This document shows positions 44,012-55,740 of a DNA stretch of 64,000 nucleotides, in pieces (positions within the stretch are counted from its first letter, which is position 1; each line of letters opens with the position of its first letter). This stretch comes from Dermacentor variabilis (taxonomy: Eukaryota > Arthropoda > Arachnida > Ixodida > Ixodidae). The stretch lies in contig NC_134571.1 of NCBI RefSeq assembly GCF_050947875.1, positions 229,534,024 to 229,598,023 of the forward strand, given 5' to 3'. The notes beneath the pieces were generated by a model. That model worked only from the letters and a program-made list of their open reading frames with translations. It was not told where the DNA came from and searched no databases. The position numbers were made by a program, and so were the translations under genes.

Positions 44012-46342
44012 ATGCCACATCCATGTGATGCCGTGGGATGCCCGAACGGTCCGCAGAACTTGGCCAAGGGCATTTGCAGCGGCAAATCCAACGTTACTTA
44101 TCACTGTGTGCCAAGGAGTGAACCTCTCCATTCGAAGTGGTTAAGTGCCGTACCTCTGCTACAACTCGTTGGCAAAGAGCCGAAAAATCGCGTAGTGTGC
44201 TCGCTGCACTTTCGTCCAGAGGATTACGAGTTGAACGCCGACTTACTGAAGTCGTGTGGAGTGCCTATCAAAGCAATGCTTTCCCGTAGCACTGTTCCGT
44301 CGCTCTTGCCTACATTCTCCGAAGCGCAAGAACAACTGCAGGACGAACACGGGGCGGTGAGTGTGGCATTTTGTTTTCGCGAAGGAAAAGCTACAAATGT
44401 GCGAATATGTACAGCCATGACATAAAGTTGCTTGTATTTTCAGGCTGAACATAGCGAATCGCAAGCCAGCGCTTCAACAGTCGACACCTCCTACAAAAGC
44501 GACATGCAGGTACACAAAATGTGCGAAAACTGGCTATTACTGGCGCTCTCGCTCGATGACTGCACTGACAGAAGTCACTGCACAAACTTGGTGCACCTGA
44601 CGTGTTTGTTATTTTCTAGGCGACTTGTGACGCGGGGACAGATGCAAGCCTCTCGTCGAGCACTTCCGAAAAAAGTTGCAGTAGTATTGGAAATACGAAA
44701 TCTGTACAAGTTCGTCTGCCCGGCACGAGCATTGGTGAGTTCGCTTCTGGTAATATTCGCACTTTCCAAACTGGGCTTATCCGGCTATGATAGAGGATGC
44801 CTTTACTTACATTTCTCCTTGTTCTTATGTACACAGCCACACTGAATTCACGAAATCCAGTTCTTTTTTCTTTTTGGATGACAAGAGGTGTATCGCAAAG
44901 GCAGTAAAATCGTCATTTCATTGTGATTGCTCAGGTTAACGAGGTGTATTTCATAGCTGTTGTGTTACTAATTGATAACTGGTATTTATTATCAGTGGCA
45001 CCTACATTCAAGGAATGTTCATTTTGATCACAGGTAGTCTCATTTCCATTTACAGTAATATTTAAAGCAATTCTCACCTACAATGGTCAGTTGAATAGCT
45101 TTTTTCCAACATGACTTGTATTGCAGGAGTTCAAGTTAACACAACAATGAAGCAAACAAAGGAAAAGGGAATGTAGGTTTGCAGGAGAAGGGAGCCCGTG
45201 ACGTCAACACCTGTGAAGAGGCGTTATAGTGCTCAAAGAGTTGACGGAGCCAAGCGACGGCGACAAACATCTAGACAGGAGGCCAGCTTTCTCACCTCAC
45301 CTGATGCATCACCGGTAGCTTGCAAAGCTGACAGGCATGACACAACATATGAGCCAGACAACTCAACTTGTACCTTGGATGCAACACTAGCGGATGAGTG
45401 AGCAGGACTCATATTTTACTACATAGGAACCCATGCTCAAAAATAGTGACATGCAATGATAAAGAGATGAAGTAGCAACTCCCGACACTAATTCCGTTTC
45501 TTAGAACCATTCCCCTTTGCAAAAAAGAGCTCCAATGCCATAAGTCTAGGAGCTTGACCTTGGACAGTGTTTTTTGCAACTTTAATCAACACAAATTAGA
45601 GAGCAAAGTTGAAGATTACCGTTAGAATTTATAAGAAAAAAAACTCTCACAATCAGGATGAAACTTTCACAAAATTATTTCTAGCACTTTCTATTATGAG
45701 TGTCATCACAAGAAGTGTTTCCTGGGGTAATTGGTCAAGCATAATTTATAGAACAGTACCTCCCAGATATACTGAGGCAATTTATTAATCATGGTGTAAA
45801 CAGTGTGTATCGTCAAATGCATATATTTGGGAAACCTGACAGTGAGCACTTCCTTTTCCAGAAACGACAAAGATGAGGTGCATGCAAACCGGACGGACTA
45901 CTTCCTTGTCCACAGCACCTGCCTGGTCACCCTTCTGAGTCAGCACTTGTTTGTCAGCTTCATGCACAGTGAAGCTGTTTTACACTGGCACACGCATTAC
46001 AGCAGAAACTGAATGTCTACACGCACATGTGCATACGTGGTCCAGCCAGCCACTTGTTGGATCCAAGCCGAAGGGCAACATCGACCTGGCAACGGCTCTG
46101 CTTTTTTCTGGCTCAAGTCCTACTAGTGCTCTCAAGATGATGCGGCTGATGGGTGTGCAAGTCATGAGCGACCAGGCTTTCTTCAATTACCAGAAGGCAT
46201 ACCTTCTTTCTTCAGTCACCACGGTAAATGCACAGCTTCCACTTTTCATAATGCCAACCTGCAGTGCCTCTGGCACCATTCAAATATGCTGAAAGGGCAC
46301 TTTATTTCGAACCTGAGTATTAGTTCTGTGCTAATGTTCACC

Positions 46343-46373
46343 AAGAGAGAGAGATAGAGAGAGAGAGAGAGAA
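46343..46373. repeat. (GA)n microsatellite
   Basis: GAGAGAGAGATAGAGAGAGA and on, directly left of the Penelope-like palindrome; Penelope-like insertions often border simple repeats. Confidence 0.8.
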
Positions 46374-46377
46374 ATTT

Positions 46378-47229
46378 CATTATGCAAAATAGAAGTGAGG
46401 CGTGCAGACAGGACACAAGAGTAGAGAAGTGGACACACGAACGCCGACTATCAACTGAAAGGTGCACTGAGGTGAAAAAAAAAAAGAAAGAAGGCACAAA
46501 ACTCATCTGCGCATGCTCAGGAATGGTAACACCACATGTCAATCGGGTAAACGTGCCGGCCTACGTGAGAGATAACTGTTAAGGTACTTAATCTCTTCCT
46601 TATGTAAAGTAATCGAAGGCTGACTCACGCACGCACTTCCACCATTATAGATATGCCATGCCTCTACCATAAGACTCGTATCTTCATTCTTATGCCTGTA
46701 CAATACTGCGCATTCATCTAACTCTGGCGTGCAGTTACAATCTCGGCAGTGAAGCGAAAGATTAGAAGGCGATCCACCGGTTGACGACCTTTTATGTTCC
46801 ATTAGCCTCTGATTGATACACTGTCCCGTTTGCCCTACGTAGAACTGGCCACAGCTAAGGGGAATTTTATAAACTGCACGCCAGAGTAAGATGAATGCGC
46901 GATATTGTACAGGCATAAGAATGAAGATACGCGTCTTATGGTAGAGGCATGGCATATCTATAATGGTGGAAGTGCGTGCGTGAGTCAGCCTTCGATTACT
47001 TTACATAAGGAAGAGATAAGGAAGTACCTTAACAGTTATCTCTCACGTAGGCCGGCACGTTTACCCGATTGACACGTGGTGTTACCATTCCTGAGCATGT
47101 GCAGATGAGTTTTGTGCCTTCTTTCTTTTTTCGCCTCAGTGCCCCCTTCAGTTGATAGCCGGCGTTCGTGTTGTCCACTTCTCTACTCTTGTGTCCTGTC
47201 TGTACGCCTCACTTCTATTTTGCATAATG
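46378..47229 (-). mobile_element. Penelope-like element fragment arranged as a long palindrome
   Basis: The arm 46378-46736 is repeated in inverted orientation at 46872-47229, about 358 bases each, with more than 90 percent identity by eye, around a 135-base centre. The centre and the end of an arm encode the GIY-YIG endonuclease end of a Penelope-like element on the minus strand. Inverted or tandem pseudo-LTR arrangements are known for Penelope-like elements. It lies in intron 5 of the THAP gene. Confidence 0.75.
46539..46955 (-). pseudogene. Penelope-like GIY-YIG endonuclease domain
   Basis: The minus-strand frame has AVYKIPLSCGQFYVGQTGQC, then INQRLMEHKRSS, the GIY-YIG nuclease core as it appears in Penelope-like elements (IPL-C-G-x-YVGQTGRC-N-x-RL-EH). 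After it come LHCRDCNCTPELDE with the Cys/His cluster and EAWHIYNGG, ending in SQPSITLHKEEIKYLN. The reverse transcriptase that should precede it is absent; the palindrome centre begins just before the domain. The N-terminal residues of the frame are antisense of the other arm and not part of the protein. Confidence 0.75.
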
Positions 47230-47239
47230 AATACTTACC

Positions 47240-47885
47240 AACTAGCTCAGCTTTCTGTCGTTCTATGAGAGAAATTTATTTACAGAAAGGCAGAGAGGTT
47301 GGCCTGAGCTATAACTTGCTCTGGCCTCCTACTCTACACTGGGGAAAAGGGACGGGGAAGGAAAGGGCTGATGAGTGATGATGGTATAAGGAAGAGATGC
47401 GTATATACAAATTCACAGAGTTTCGGCATCTCTAAAGCCGTGCGTCCAGCTCAATGGCTTGGAGAAAAGCCATAGCGGCACTTGTTACCACGGCTGCGCT
47501 GTTTGCATTAGGCCAAGGACCTAAAAGAAACTCGTCTGATAGCGGTCTCTTATGGATCGCTGCAATGGAAGAGACAAGTTGCTGTACTTGCGCGTACGCG
47601 GGAGACACGCAAAATATATGTTCAAGTGTTGCTGGCACCTCACAGTATTCACAGTTTGGGCTAGTATCACTAGCACCTATCATATGTCTATGACGGTTTG
47701 GTGAATGCGACACCAAGGCGAATCCGGTGCACCATGCTCGTGTGGCTTCTTTTGAACTTGTGAGGCATACAAAATTTCATTTCTTGGTCCCATTTCTGTA
47801 ATCGCTTGTGTCGTCGATCTGGTTGGGTCCAGTGTTCCAACGTATGGTTGCGTATTACTTTCACGAATGTGAACATACATTATTA
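47240..47885 (-). pseudogene. 3' fragment of an I-clade-type LINE, minus strand
   Basis: On the minus strand two frames meet near 47690: an upstream one with HRIRLGVAFTKPS and a downstream one (47716-47432) with HRHMIGASDTSPNCEYCEVP, then ATLEHIFCVSPAYAQ and LLGPWPNANSAAVV. This is the cysteine-rich C-terminus after RNase H in I/R1-type LINEs. A 3' region with GGCCAACCTCTCTGCCTTTC and TAAATAAATTTCTCTC ends it near 47265. It is 5' truncated. Confidence 0.6.
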
Positions 47886-48872
47886 TGATGTTGGGCAGTT
47901 CATTGTGTCAGTAATGAAATAACAGTAAATTGGATAGCGATTTTCATTTTATTCAGAACCACTAAATTGGTGACATTACAGACTTCGTCATTCCGCGCCA
48001 AGGGAATCAACATCAATTTCTTTCCTTTTTTTTTTCTGTCAGGAATATAACTGAAAAAAATTGTAAGTGTTGGTTGTTGCAGGAAAGTATTTCCTTCAGC
48101 CAAAGGATATATTTTTTTCATAAGGCTATTCGGCGAAAACTGGTCCTGGTAGTACTGTGTAAGCTAATGTAATGCATTGGTGGCTCAGATGAGTATGGCC
48201 GAAATGTGTAACTTAGTAACGTCAGAAATTCAGCAAGTTTGTCCTGCATAATTGAAAATGTAACTGTACTACTTGGGATAAGAACAGAAATCAACGAGTA
48301 GGCAAGGACAGGCACTGCCTTTCTGATGGATGGATGGATGGATGCAAAACTTTAATAGCCTTTCTGATGGGTATCTGTATTATACATGTACTACGCATGT
48401 ACATGCTGTATGGTAGAAACTAAGAATTGAGAAAGTGCAGCATAGATAGAACACCAATGAAAACATGACAAGCTTATGTTTCTGACTGTTAGACAAAAAG
48501 GGTAACTTGCAAGTATGACAAGCTATTACTAACACCCTACATGCATCTTGTTTCCTGCCTTAAAAAAAATATATCGAACAGCATGTAGGAGTGCAAGTAG
48601 TTACTTTCTATCCCTCATAAACACTATATTTCCAAAGCAACATAAAAGAAAATGCAAATTTGTTGCCAGGCAGCAGATGCATTATGTTTAAATTACTCTC
48701 CGCATGAGCACAATAACAATGTGCACAATGACGAACTAGGCTTTTTAGCGAATCGTTGTCATGCCTGTGGGGTGTAACCCTTGTTTAAAGAAGCCCAGAT
48801 AGTGTGGGAAGGCACACTGTGAATGAGCAATCCACCTATCTCATTACTGAAGAAATAAATGCTGTCTTTGAC
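47886..48872. other. Intron sequence, nothing recognised
   Basis: AT-rich, with a GGAT microsatellite at 48327-48343. I looked here for the missing catalytic exon of the THAP gene (a GDGR-like block followed by an acceptor/donor pair) and did not see it. Confidence 0.45.
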
Positions 48873-49318
48873 GATCATGGGCATGCTGTGCAGGCATGCC
48901 CATGATCGTCACGTTTTCACTGGTGCTTAATTAATCTGTGCTGCATTTCATTATTCCTTTGTTTCCAATGTACAATGAATTTACACTCTCGTTTGTAATA
49001 AACCGTCTCAATGTAATGTCAGTGGCTGACCTTCCCTGCTTGTCGACTTAAGGTAATGTGCAGCGCAAACGATGAGGACAACAAACTGTGCGGAACGATC
49101 ATGGGCATACTGTCCAGGCATGCCCAAAGTCATGTTTTCACTGGTGCTTAATTAATCTGTGCTGCACTTCATTATTCCTTTGTTTCCAATGTACAATGCA
49201 TTTACACTCTCGTTTGTAATAAACCGTCTCAATGTAATGTCAGTGGCTGACCTTCCCTGCTTGTCGACTTAAGGTAATGTGCAGCGCAAACGATGAGGAC
49301 AGCAAACTGTGTGGAACG
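48873..49318 (+). repeat. Tandem duplication of about 222 bp
   Basis: The unit starting GATCATGGGCATGCTGTGCA at 48873 is repeated from 49097 with only a few differences (TCGTTTGTAATAAACCGTCT occurs in both). The first copy begins with an almost perfect hairpin (CATGGGCATGC...GCATGCCCATG), damaged in the second. AATAAA-like sequence occurs in each unit. No protein frame. Confidence 0.85.
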
Positions 49319-49780
49319 ACCCCCGAACTAACTACATTTAATTCCCAGAAAACGCCTGTTGGAATACAAACAATAAGTTAGTAAACCCAGCTATTACACA
49401 AGATGAACAAAAAGAAAGATGGAAACAAACCGCAAGGACAACACGGATTTAAAGATATAAATAACTTATGTGGGGACACCAGGTGCATGAAAATGTGAGA
49501 GACTAGTTGAAAATCACTTTCTCAAAAACTATGCGCCTGACCAGTCCTTGTGTGACAAGGTTACTTTGGATTGTAAAACTGATAGTGATGTCTGGCTGAC
49601 ACACGTGATTCCTCTTTTCTTTATGTTGTATGCCTCTACCAGCTTGCGGGGCCTCTGATTTCCGTGCTGCAAAATCGCATCAGCATCACTAAAAATTGGC
49701 ATGTGAACTGGTCGAGGCGTAGCACATACATAAAAGAGGGATTGCGTGCATCAGCCAGACATCGGTATCACAACGGTATT
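49319..49780. other. Intron sequence, nothing recognised
   Basis: No gene or repeat stands out. Confidence 0.45.
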
Positions 49781-49789
49781 AATACCTGA

Positions 49790-50512
49790 AATACCAAGGT
49801 CTGATTAAGAAACACCAATGTATGAAAGCCTCTAACCCTACAGCTAGTAAAGAACTAGCAGCACTTTCCAAGTTAATCAACAAGCATGAGATAGCTGACA
49901 TAAAGAATTATATAGTATGGATAGAATTGAGCATGCTCTCAGGAATGAAGGAAGCCTAAAAGCAGTGAAGAAACTAGGAATAGACAAGAATAAGATGTAT
50001 ACATTAAGAGAAAAAGCCGGTAATACCATTATTAATATGGATAAGATAGTTAAAGTGACTGAGGAGTTCTATAGAGATTTATACAGTACCAGTGAAACCC
50101 ATGACGATAATGCAAGAGAGAATACTCTAGAGGAATTTGACATCCCACAAGTAACGCTGGAAAAAGTAAAGAAAGCCTTGGAAGCTGTGCAAAGGGGGAA
50201 GGCAGCTGGGGAGGATCAGGTAACAGCTGATTTGTTGAAGGTTGGTGGGCAGATTGTTCTACAAAAACTGGCCACCCTGTATACGCAATGCCTCATGACC
50301 TCAAGTGTACCGGAATTTTGGAAGGATGCTAACATAATCTTAATCCATAAAGAAAGGGGACTCCAAAGCAGGGGGCAGCAGAAAGTTAGGTGGGCGGATG
50401 AGATTAAGAAGTCTGCAGGGACAACATGGCCACAATTAGTACATGACTGGGGTATTTGAAGTATGGGAGTGGCCTTTTCCCTGCAGCAGGCATAGCCAGG
50501 CTGATGATGATA
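49790..50512 (+). mobile_element. RTE-type LINE copy with internal deletion
   Basis: The frame 49917-50459 gives YTLREKAGNTIINMDKIVKV, then TEEFYRDLYS, and VKKALEAVQRGKAAGEDQVT, then ADLLKVGG, the start of an RTE-clade reverse transcriptase. Near 50350 it jumps to QQKVRWADEIKKSAGTTWPQ, the C-terminal block of the same clade (RWADDI-K-AG-W). The palm with the catalytic Asp pair is therefore deleted, in frame. A TGATGATGAT tail ends the element just before the acceptor of exon 6. Confidence 0.7.
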
Positions 50513-50739
50513 TCAATACCAGTGGTGCTTTCTATGCATTCCTGTTTTGCAGAGTGAACAAGTGCAGGCAAGTGCCCAGATGGAAAAAGAGGGCCTCATA
50601 AGAGGTCTCAAATTTCTTTCTGAGCAAGGCATGATTGTGAGCTCATTGACTACAGACCGCCACTCGGGAATTAAGAAGCACATGCGGCTGCAATGTCTGG
50701 AGATCAACCATCACTTCAATGTGTGGCATGTTGCAAAGG

Positions 50740-51606
50740 GTACGGAGAAATTCATGTTGTTCACCTGCAACAGATGGCCTGTGTGTAACCTAGTGCACTT
50801 ACTGAATGGACATGCAACTGTATAATGGATTGTTCAGTGGATACATATGCTAAGAAAAGGAAATTCATACAATCACGATTATGCCTCTGCTGTGATGGTT
50901 ATTGCAACGTTGTCACATTTGTCGTAATATGCTCATTATACTGCTATCGTCACCCCATAGTGATCATGATATTTTCGTTGTACTGCCTTCATCATTCCAT
51001 CGGCATCATCAGTCATAATTTCATCATCCATGTCTCATGAGTGTCGTCATACACTTGTCATGCGATCATGGTCATGGCTAACCCTGGTGATAAAAAAAAA
51101 TTTCAGTACGAAGCATAAATTCTTTAGCATGTCAAATTTTACCAGAAAAGCATTTCAGATAAGGAGGAACAATTGTGCTTTGTAAGAACTCATACTTCTT
51201 ATTCAGCACTTGGCCCATCTGTCTGTGTTGTTCTTTACACTATATTAAAATTTCCTGAAACTGAACTAACTAGTCCATAAACAAATACTACTACATGCCT
51301 TTTGTGTGCGCATTGTTCGTTCAGCTCCTGGAGGAACTTGATTTGGGATTTTGAAGGAGTGGTATGGCTTTTATCGTGGTCGGCTATTCACTGCCCTCAT
51401 GGCTTCTCTGTTCATACCTTTAGTATTCAAGTTGTATCAGCCTTGGTTATATTCTTAGACAGAGGATTCCTTTAATCAGTTTACTTGCAACCTTGGTTCA
51501 TACAATGCCTACCAGTGCTGCTATATCTTTACGAGGCTTATGGTACGCAAAGTGCAGATCCACCTGACATGGAGCAATAGTGTATTGTGCTGTTGCCTTG
51601 TTGCAG
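50740..51606. other. Intron 6 of the THAP gene, nothing else recognised
   Basis: AT-rich sequence between a GTACGG donor and a TTGCAG acceptor, without recognisable elements. Confidence 0.5.
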
Positions 51607-52609
51607 GCATCAGGAAAAAGCTGGCTGCAGCTTCACGAAGGGCTGGATGCAGTGCCATTACAGAATGGACACAAGCCATCACTAATCGTCTGTACTGGTG
51701 TGCATGCGCTTGCGGTGGCAATGGGGACATGCTGGTGGCGGCACGGAGTAGCATGCTGAACCACATTAAGAACAGACATGAAGGACATGGTGGCCTGTAC
51801 CCCCGCTGTCTTCACGGACAATCCCGCCACATGCAATGGCTCACTGCTGGTAGGCATAAATAACCAAACAGCACCAAGATAAAGTGCATAAAAGAGCTGT
51901 ATTTATAATTCCCTTTCTTGTCAGACTCTCCAGCCTACAAGCAAATTGAGCGCATTGTGGCAGCACCACTGTTGCTGAAGGACATCCGCCAGCTGTCACC
52001 ATCTGTTCAGATATACAGCCTGGAGTCCTTCCACTGGGTTCTAAATGGTTTTGCCCCAAAGTATACTGCATTCACACATGAAGGCATGAAGGCCCGATGA
52101 GTCTGCATAAGCTAATGTTCTAGCAGTGAAACTACAGTGGATTAATAATGCTGAGACAAAATAATTTTCTAGTACATTGGTTGCTGCGCTTCACTTCAAC
52201 GAGAACTCCCAGCAAGAGCAAGCAAGGAGCTGTGATGGTACAGAACAGTGGTGCATAAGGTCCTCCAGGGTCAGGCAAAGTACCTCGACAGCACGTGCGC
52301 TCAAGACAGCTCCCACATTTGGCAAGTCAATTTGAAAGTACTTGCTGTGCTATGCTTTGCCTATTATTGCAATATGTTATGCAGCAATGTTTGTAAAAAA
52401 AGGGAATGTTTTAGTCCTCCTGTACTGTCTACCAAAAGCATCGACATCTCTTGCAATGGAGAGTGAAGTGACTGCGACAGCTGTTTTTCAGACATTTTCT
52501 GAACCTTCATGGCAGGCGGTTCAATAAAGACATTTTGCCAGATCAGTGGAATTTTGCACAAGATTGCCACGTACTGCCAAAAGCTATACATCATAGAGAT
52601 GCCTCACTG

Positions 52610-52808
52610 AAAGGGTGCAATGACAGACACTCAGCTATACAGAACCTGGAACATTTGAATGGCCAACGCTTCCGGAGTGACGATGAATTCAAAGAGGGGA
52701 AACACTTCCTCAACTGGCTGGCGGCGGAGGTCTATGACATTGGGGTACAGAAATTGGAGCAGTCTACAAAAATGCGTAGAAAAAGATGGTGATTATGTAG
52801 AAAAATAG
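52610..52808 (+). pseudogene. mariner transposase C-terminal remnant
   Basis: The frame has LEHLNGQRFRSDDEFKEGKH, then FLNWLAAEVYDIGVQKLEQS. After a frameshift near 52773 it continues with GDYVEK and a TAG stop. This is the end of a mariner transposase (L-x-G-x-x-F-x-S-DEEV, FYxxGIxKL, GDYVEK). It lies in intron 9 of the THAP gene; TIRs were not identified. Confidence 0.65.
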
Positions 52809-53190
52809 AGTAAAGTTTCACTTTTCCAATGGTGTTAATTTTTATTAGATTTAACAATGTTGTCTATTTGTGAAATTGATGGTAACCTTATTTCTGGATC
52901 AACTCTAGTATATGGAGTGTTTGTTTATGCCATAAGACATCCCCCTTTTTAGGTGTGTTCAGGTATGAAAGGGAAGAAATGCAATAATCTGTTGAACTTT
53001 TCTTTTTTCAGACTATGTGCAAGACCTGCACAAGAAAGTGATGGAGCTGTGTGCACAGTATGAAACATTCTCAAAAGCACTTGCACAAGTGGAGGAAAGT
53101 GTTCCAGCTGCATTTTCATCTCTGGATGACCAAAGAGTGCCCAAGAGAGACCTTGTAGCTGCACACAAAGCACGGTTCCTCAAGTTCTGA

Positions 53191-53810
53191 TGTGGTGCAC
53201 AGATCACCATCACACATTTTCTTGACTATTCCTGACCATTAACAATGTGCTCATTTTCAAAGTGATCATTTCATTTCAAAAAGCACTAGCCGCAACCCAT
53301 ACGGTACAAAAATGTTAGCTTATATGCTAGTTAGATGGGCAAATTTAGCTTCACTTTGAGCGAGTGCGCTGTTAGTGTGGTTGTAAGAAATTACTTTGTT
53401 GTGTCGCTTTAGAAAACAATGCCAAAACAAAGCAAACGGCCAAACAGGGGAGAACATTGTTATTTCCTTTTCTGATGAAACGTGTAAACAATATGTCAAA
53501 TTGCTTGATTTCCTAAGTCCTGGTAAGGAAAGAGTTAAACATGCACACATGATTCTTCCTACTCTGCCGTATCGCTGGAATTCTAGTCATCACTAACTTT
53601 GTCATTATGTATTCAGTGACGAAACACATCATCAACAAGAATACAGAAGGTTTTACTGCTCAGCACTTTAGCTTTAAATAACAGAAAACCTTGTGACTAG
53701 TGATACCTGCTGACAGGTAAGCATAACATTTCTCGATATCTGATGAGGAACTCAAATGTGCACGGCGATTTATCGATGACACTGCACTGCTTCCGCCATT
53801 TTCTTTCCCT
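53191..53810. other. Intergenic stretch, nothing recognised
   Basis: No clear poly(A) signal or gene. A short frame at 53396-53596 is unconvincing. Confidence 0.45.
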
Positions 53811-53968
53811 CTAAAACTCTGGGTACTTGAACCCTGTGGGTGTTTCTGTGGGGAACGTCACCCGAATTTTCGCGACAGCACATGATGGCAACACAAAGCG
53901 TTCGCCTTTTCGAAGCCGCCCCCCACAGCCAGCGTGCAAATTGCCTGTACGCTGTGTACCGGTACCTG
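53811..53968 (-). pseudogene. Exon for the second half of a P2X7-C-terminus-like domain
   Basis: A pyrimidine tract and acceptor (TTTTTTTCTTTACAG) end at 53969 on the minus strand. The exon then reads RYRYTAYRQFARWLWG; the continuation in another frame is RKGERFVLPSCAVAKIRVTF, then TGFKYPEF and TAG. The layout YR-x-x-AYR-x-F-x-RW-x-WG, LPSC-x-x-x-x-IR-x-x-FP and GFK-x-P is that of the cytosolic domain of P2X7 receptors, which occurs in many stand-alone tick proteins. One frameshift in the G run near 53925 separates the halves. The first half of such a domain lies at 62650-62910. Confidence 0.6.
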
Positions 53969-55395
53969 CTGTAAAGAAAAAAAAAACACAAAACAATTAT
54001 TACACACTTGCATGGAAACACTCAGTGAATTGAAGGCACTTCACTTGGTTGGATTGATTGATGCTGTGAGTAGCCTCTGTGGAAGAGGCTGCAGGCTATG
54101 GCCCCCAAGCATTTTTTTATTGATATTATTAAGACAATTTTTTGTGGCCAGTTAAACTTGCATCCCATGTTAAATAAGTGCCCACCAGGCACTGAAAGTA
54201 AACAAGCACAGTTAATTGTTGTAAATCTATTCATCAGCCAGCAGGACTATAGTGGCTTTACTTCACAAGCCTAGAAGGGGGTGCTCTCTCCCTACAAGTT
54301 TTTTTTTTTTTTTTTTTCATATAACTGCTCCATGTTCAATGCAATACATTTATAATGTCTTTTTAAGCGGCTAGTTCCCTGCTCATATATTACCTTACAT
54401 AATGTGCCATAACTTTACTTCAACATTAGGTAGCAGTCGACAGCCAGTGTACAAATCCAATGTGGTATCAGTTTTTCATTGTTTGTATGTTTACTATAAC
54501 ATGACTGCGCTGCCCACAGATCTATTAGGAGGTTCCTGTTGGTGTCAGTGAATCCATCCATGTCAACCATGTGTATTAGTATGTTTTTAAAAACATGAAC
54601 TACCTATTCTTCTACCCATCCGCTACATCTTTTTGCCACCAAATAGACATTTTGCCACTTTCAACCCAAAGATATTTTGTACTCATAAACCTTGACCTCT
54701 TTTGCTACATTACTTTATGAATGAGCATACTCACCTGTCCATTTCTATTTTATTTTGTATATCTAGCATTCTAATTGTCATTTTTAAAAAGTAGCAGTCA
54801 TTCTAGATCAGTAGTCCTTGTAAATAAATACAGACTTATCTGCTGTTTGTTAGATTCCTTCTTTATTTCCCAACCATCCTGAACTGCTTCTATCACTGCA
54901 TGAATAAACAAAGTGTTTTGCCAAACAGCTGTTTCAACATCTATTAGCTTTGCTGTTGGATATGTCATGCAGTATGTGCACATCAAGATGTTTAGCGGCG
55001 GAATGTCACAATGGGAAGGCTGGCTAAAAATAAAATAGAAAAATGATGCCTACAAACAAACCAACTAAGTATTCCTGAGTGAGCCCTTGACAATACCAAG
55101 GTGTGTGATGAGGCCACTATGGCAATTAATATTAATAAAATAGTGTGCATGACCATTATAAATGAGACAATGGCTTTGATGCACAGCTAGCTGTTTCTTA
55201 ACCAATGCTGAAATTAGGTGCACCAGAGGAGTAACAGCCTGGGTGTAACAACTGTATGCAATATGAATTGCACTAAAAGCATCAGAAACATATCTGGATT
55301 CATTTGGAAGGTCAACTGTACAACAAGAAACTATAAACTTGTCTCCCCAATGGTACCTGCGGCCTCCTAGATGAGCATCGGCTTGATCAAACTAT
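53969..55395. other. Long non-coding stretch
   Basis: No gene seen; T run at 54298-54317. If the two P2X7-like exons belong together, this is intron sequence. Confidence 0.45.
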
Positions 55396-55740
55396 ATGTA
55401 TGCCAGGCACGTACCCAGAATTTTTTTTTCGGGAGGGCGCAACTCCCAAGGTTTCTATGCAAAATCGGGTGCGGGGCTACTCTTACTAGTACAAACTTTA
55501 AAATTTTCCATCGCTCACTATAAAGGCATGTCGCAAACCCACAAAATGGAAAAGAAACAAGGTGCATCTGACAAGTACGCCTGTGGTATATACCTCTGCT
55601 TTAATTGGCAAACAGGGAACCACATCACATTGCCTCACGCAGGAAAGAGGCACAGAAAGGACACAGCCAAGAACAAGTAAAATGAAGATTTCTAGTAGTG
55701 TTTTTCTAAGGAGCTCTGGATGAATTATAGTGAAAGATAT

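Larger units (their letters stand above)
44012..53190 (+). pseudogene. Ten-exon THAP plus DDE-type transposase gene, inactivated
   Basis: Exons by matching phases: 44012-44356 (THAP: CDAVGC, WLSAVPL, VCSLHFRPEDYE), 44444-44509, 44620-44734, 45127-45397, 45862-46223 (HTWSSQPLVGSKPKGNIDLA), 50553-50739 (LTTDRHSGIKKHM, HVAKG), 51607-51849 (NRLYWCACACGGNGD), 51925-52096 (SLESFHWVLNGFAPK), 52173-52321 (ALHFNENS) and 53012-53190 (ending FLKF). Introns begin GT and end AG, except intron 9, which has a GC donor, and intron 8, whose donor reads ATGAGT. Exon 4 has an in-frame TAG (45174-45176) and exon 5 a frameshift near 45940. The domain pattern is that of THAP-containing, probably Kolobok-like, transposases, common as gene-like copies in ticks. 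An exon with the first catalytic Asp, expected before 50553, was not found. Confidence 0.65.
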
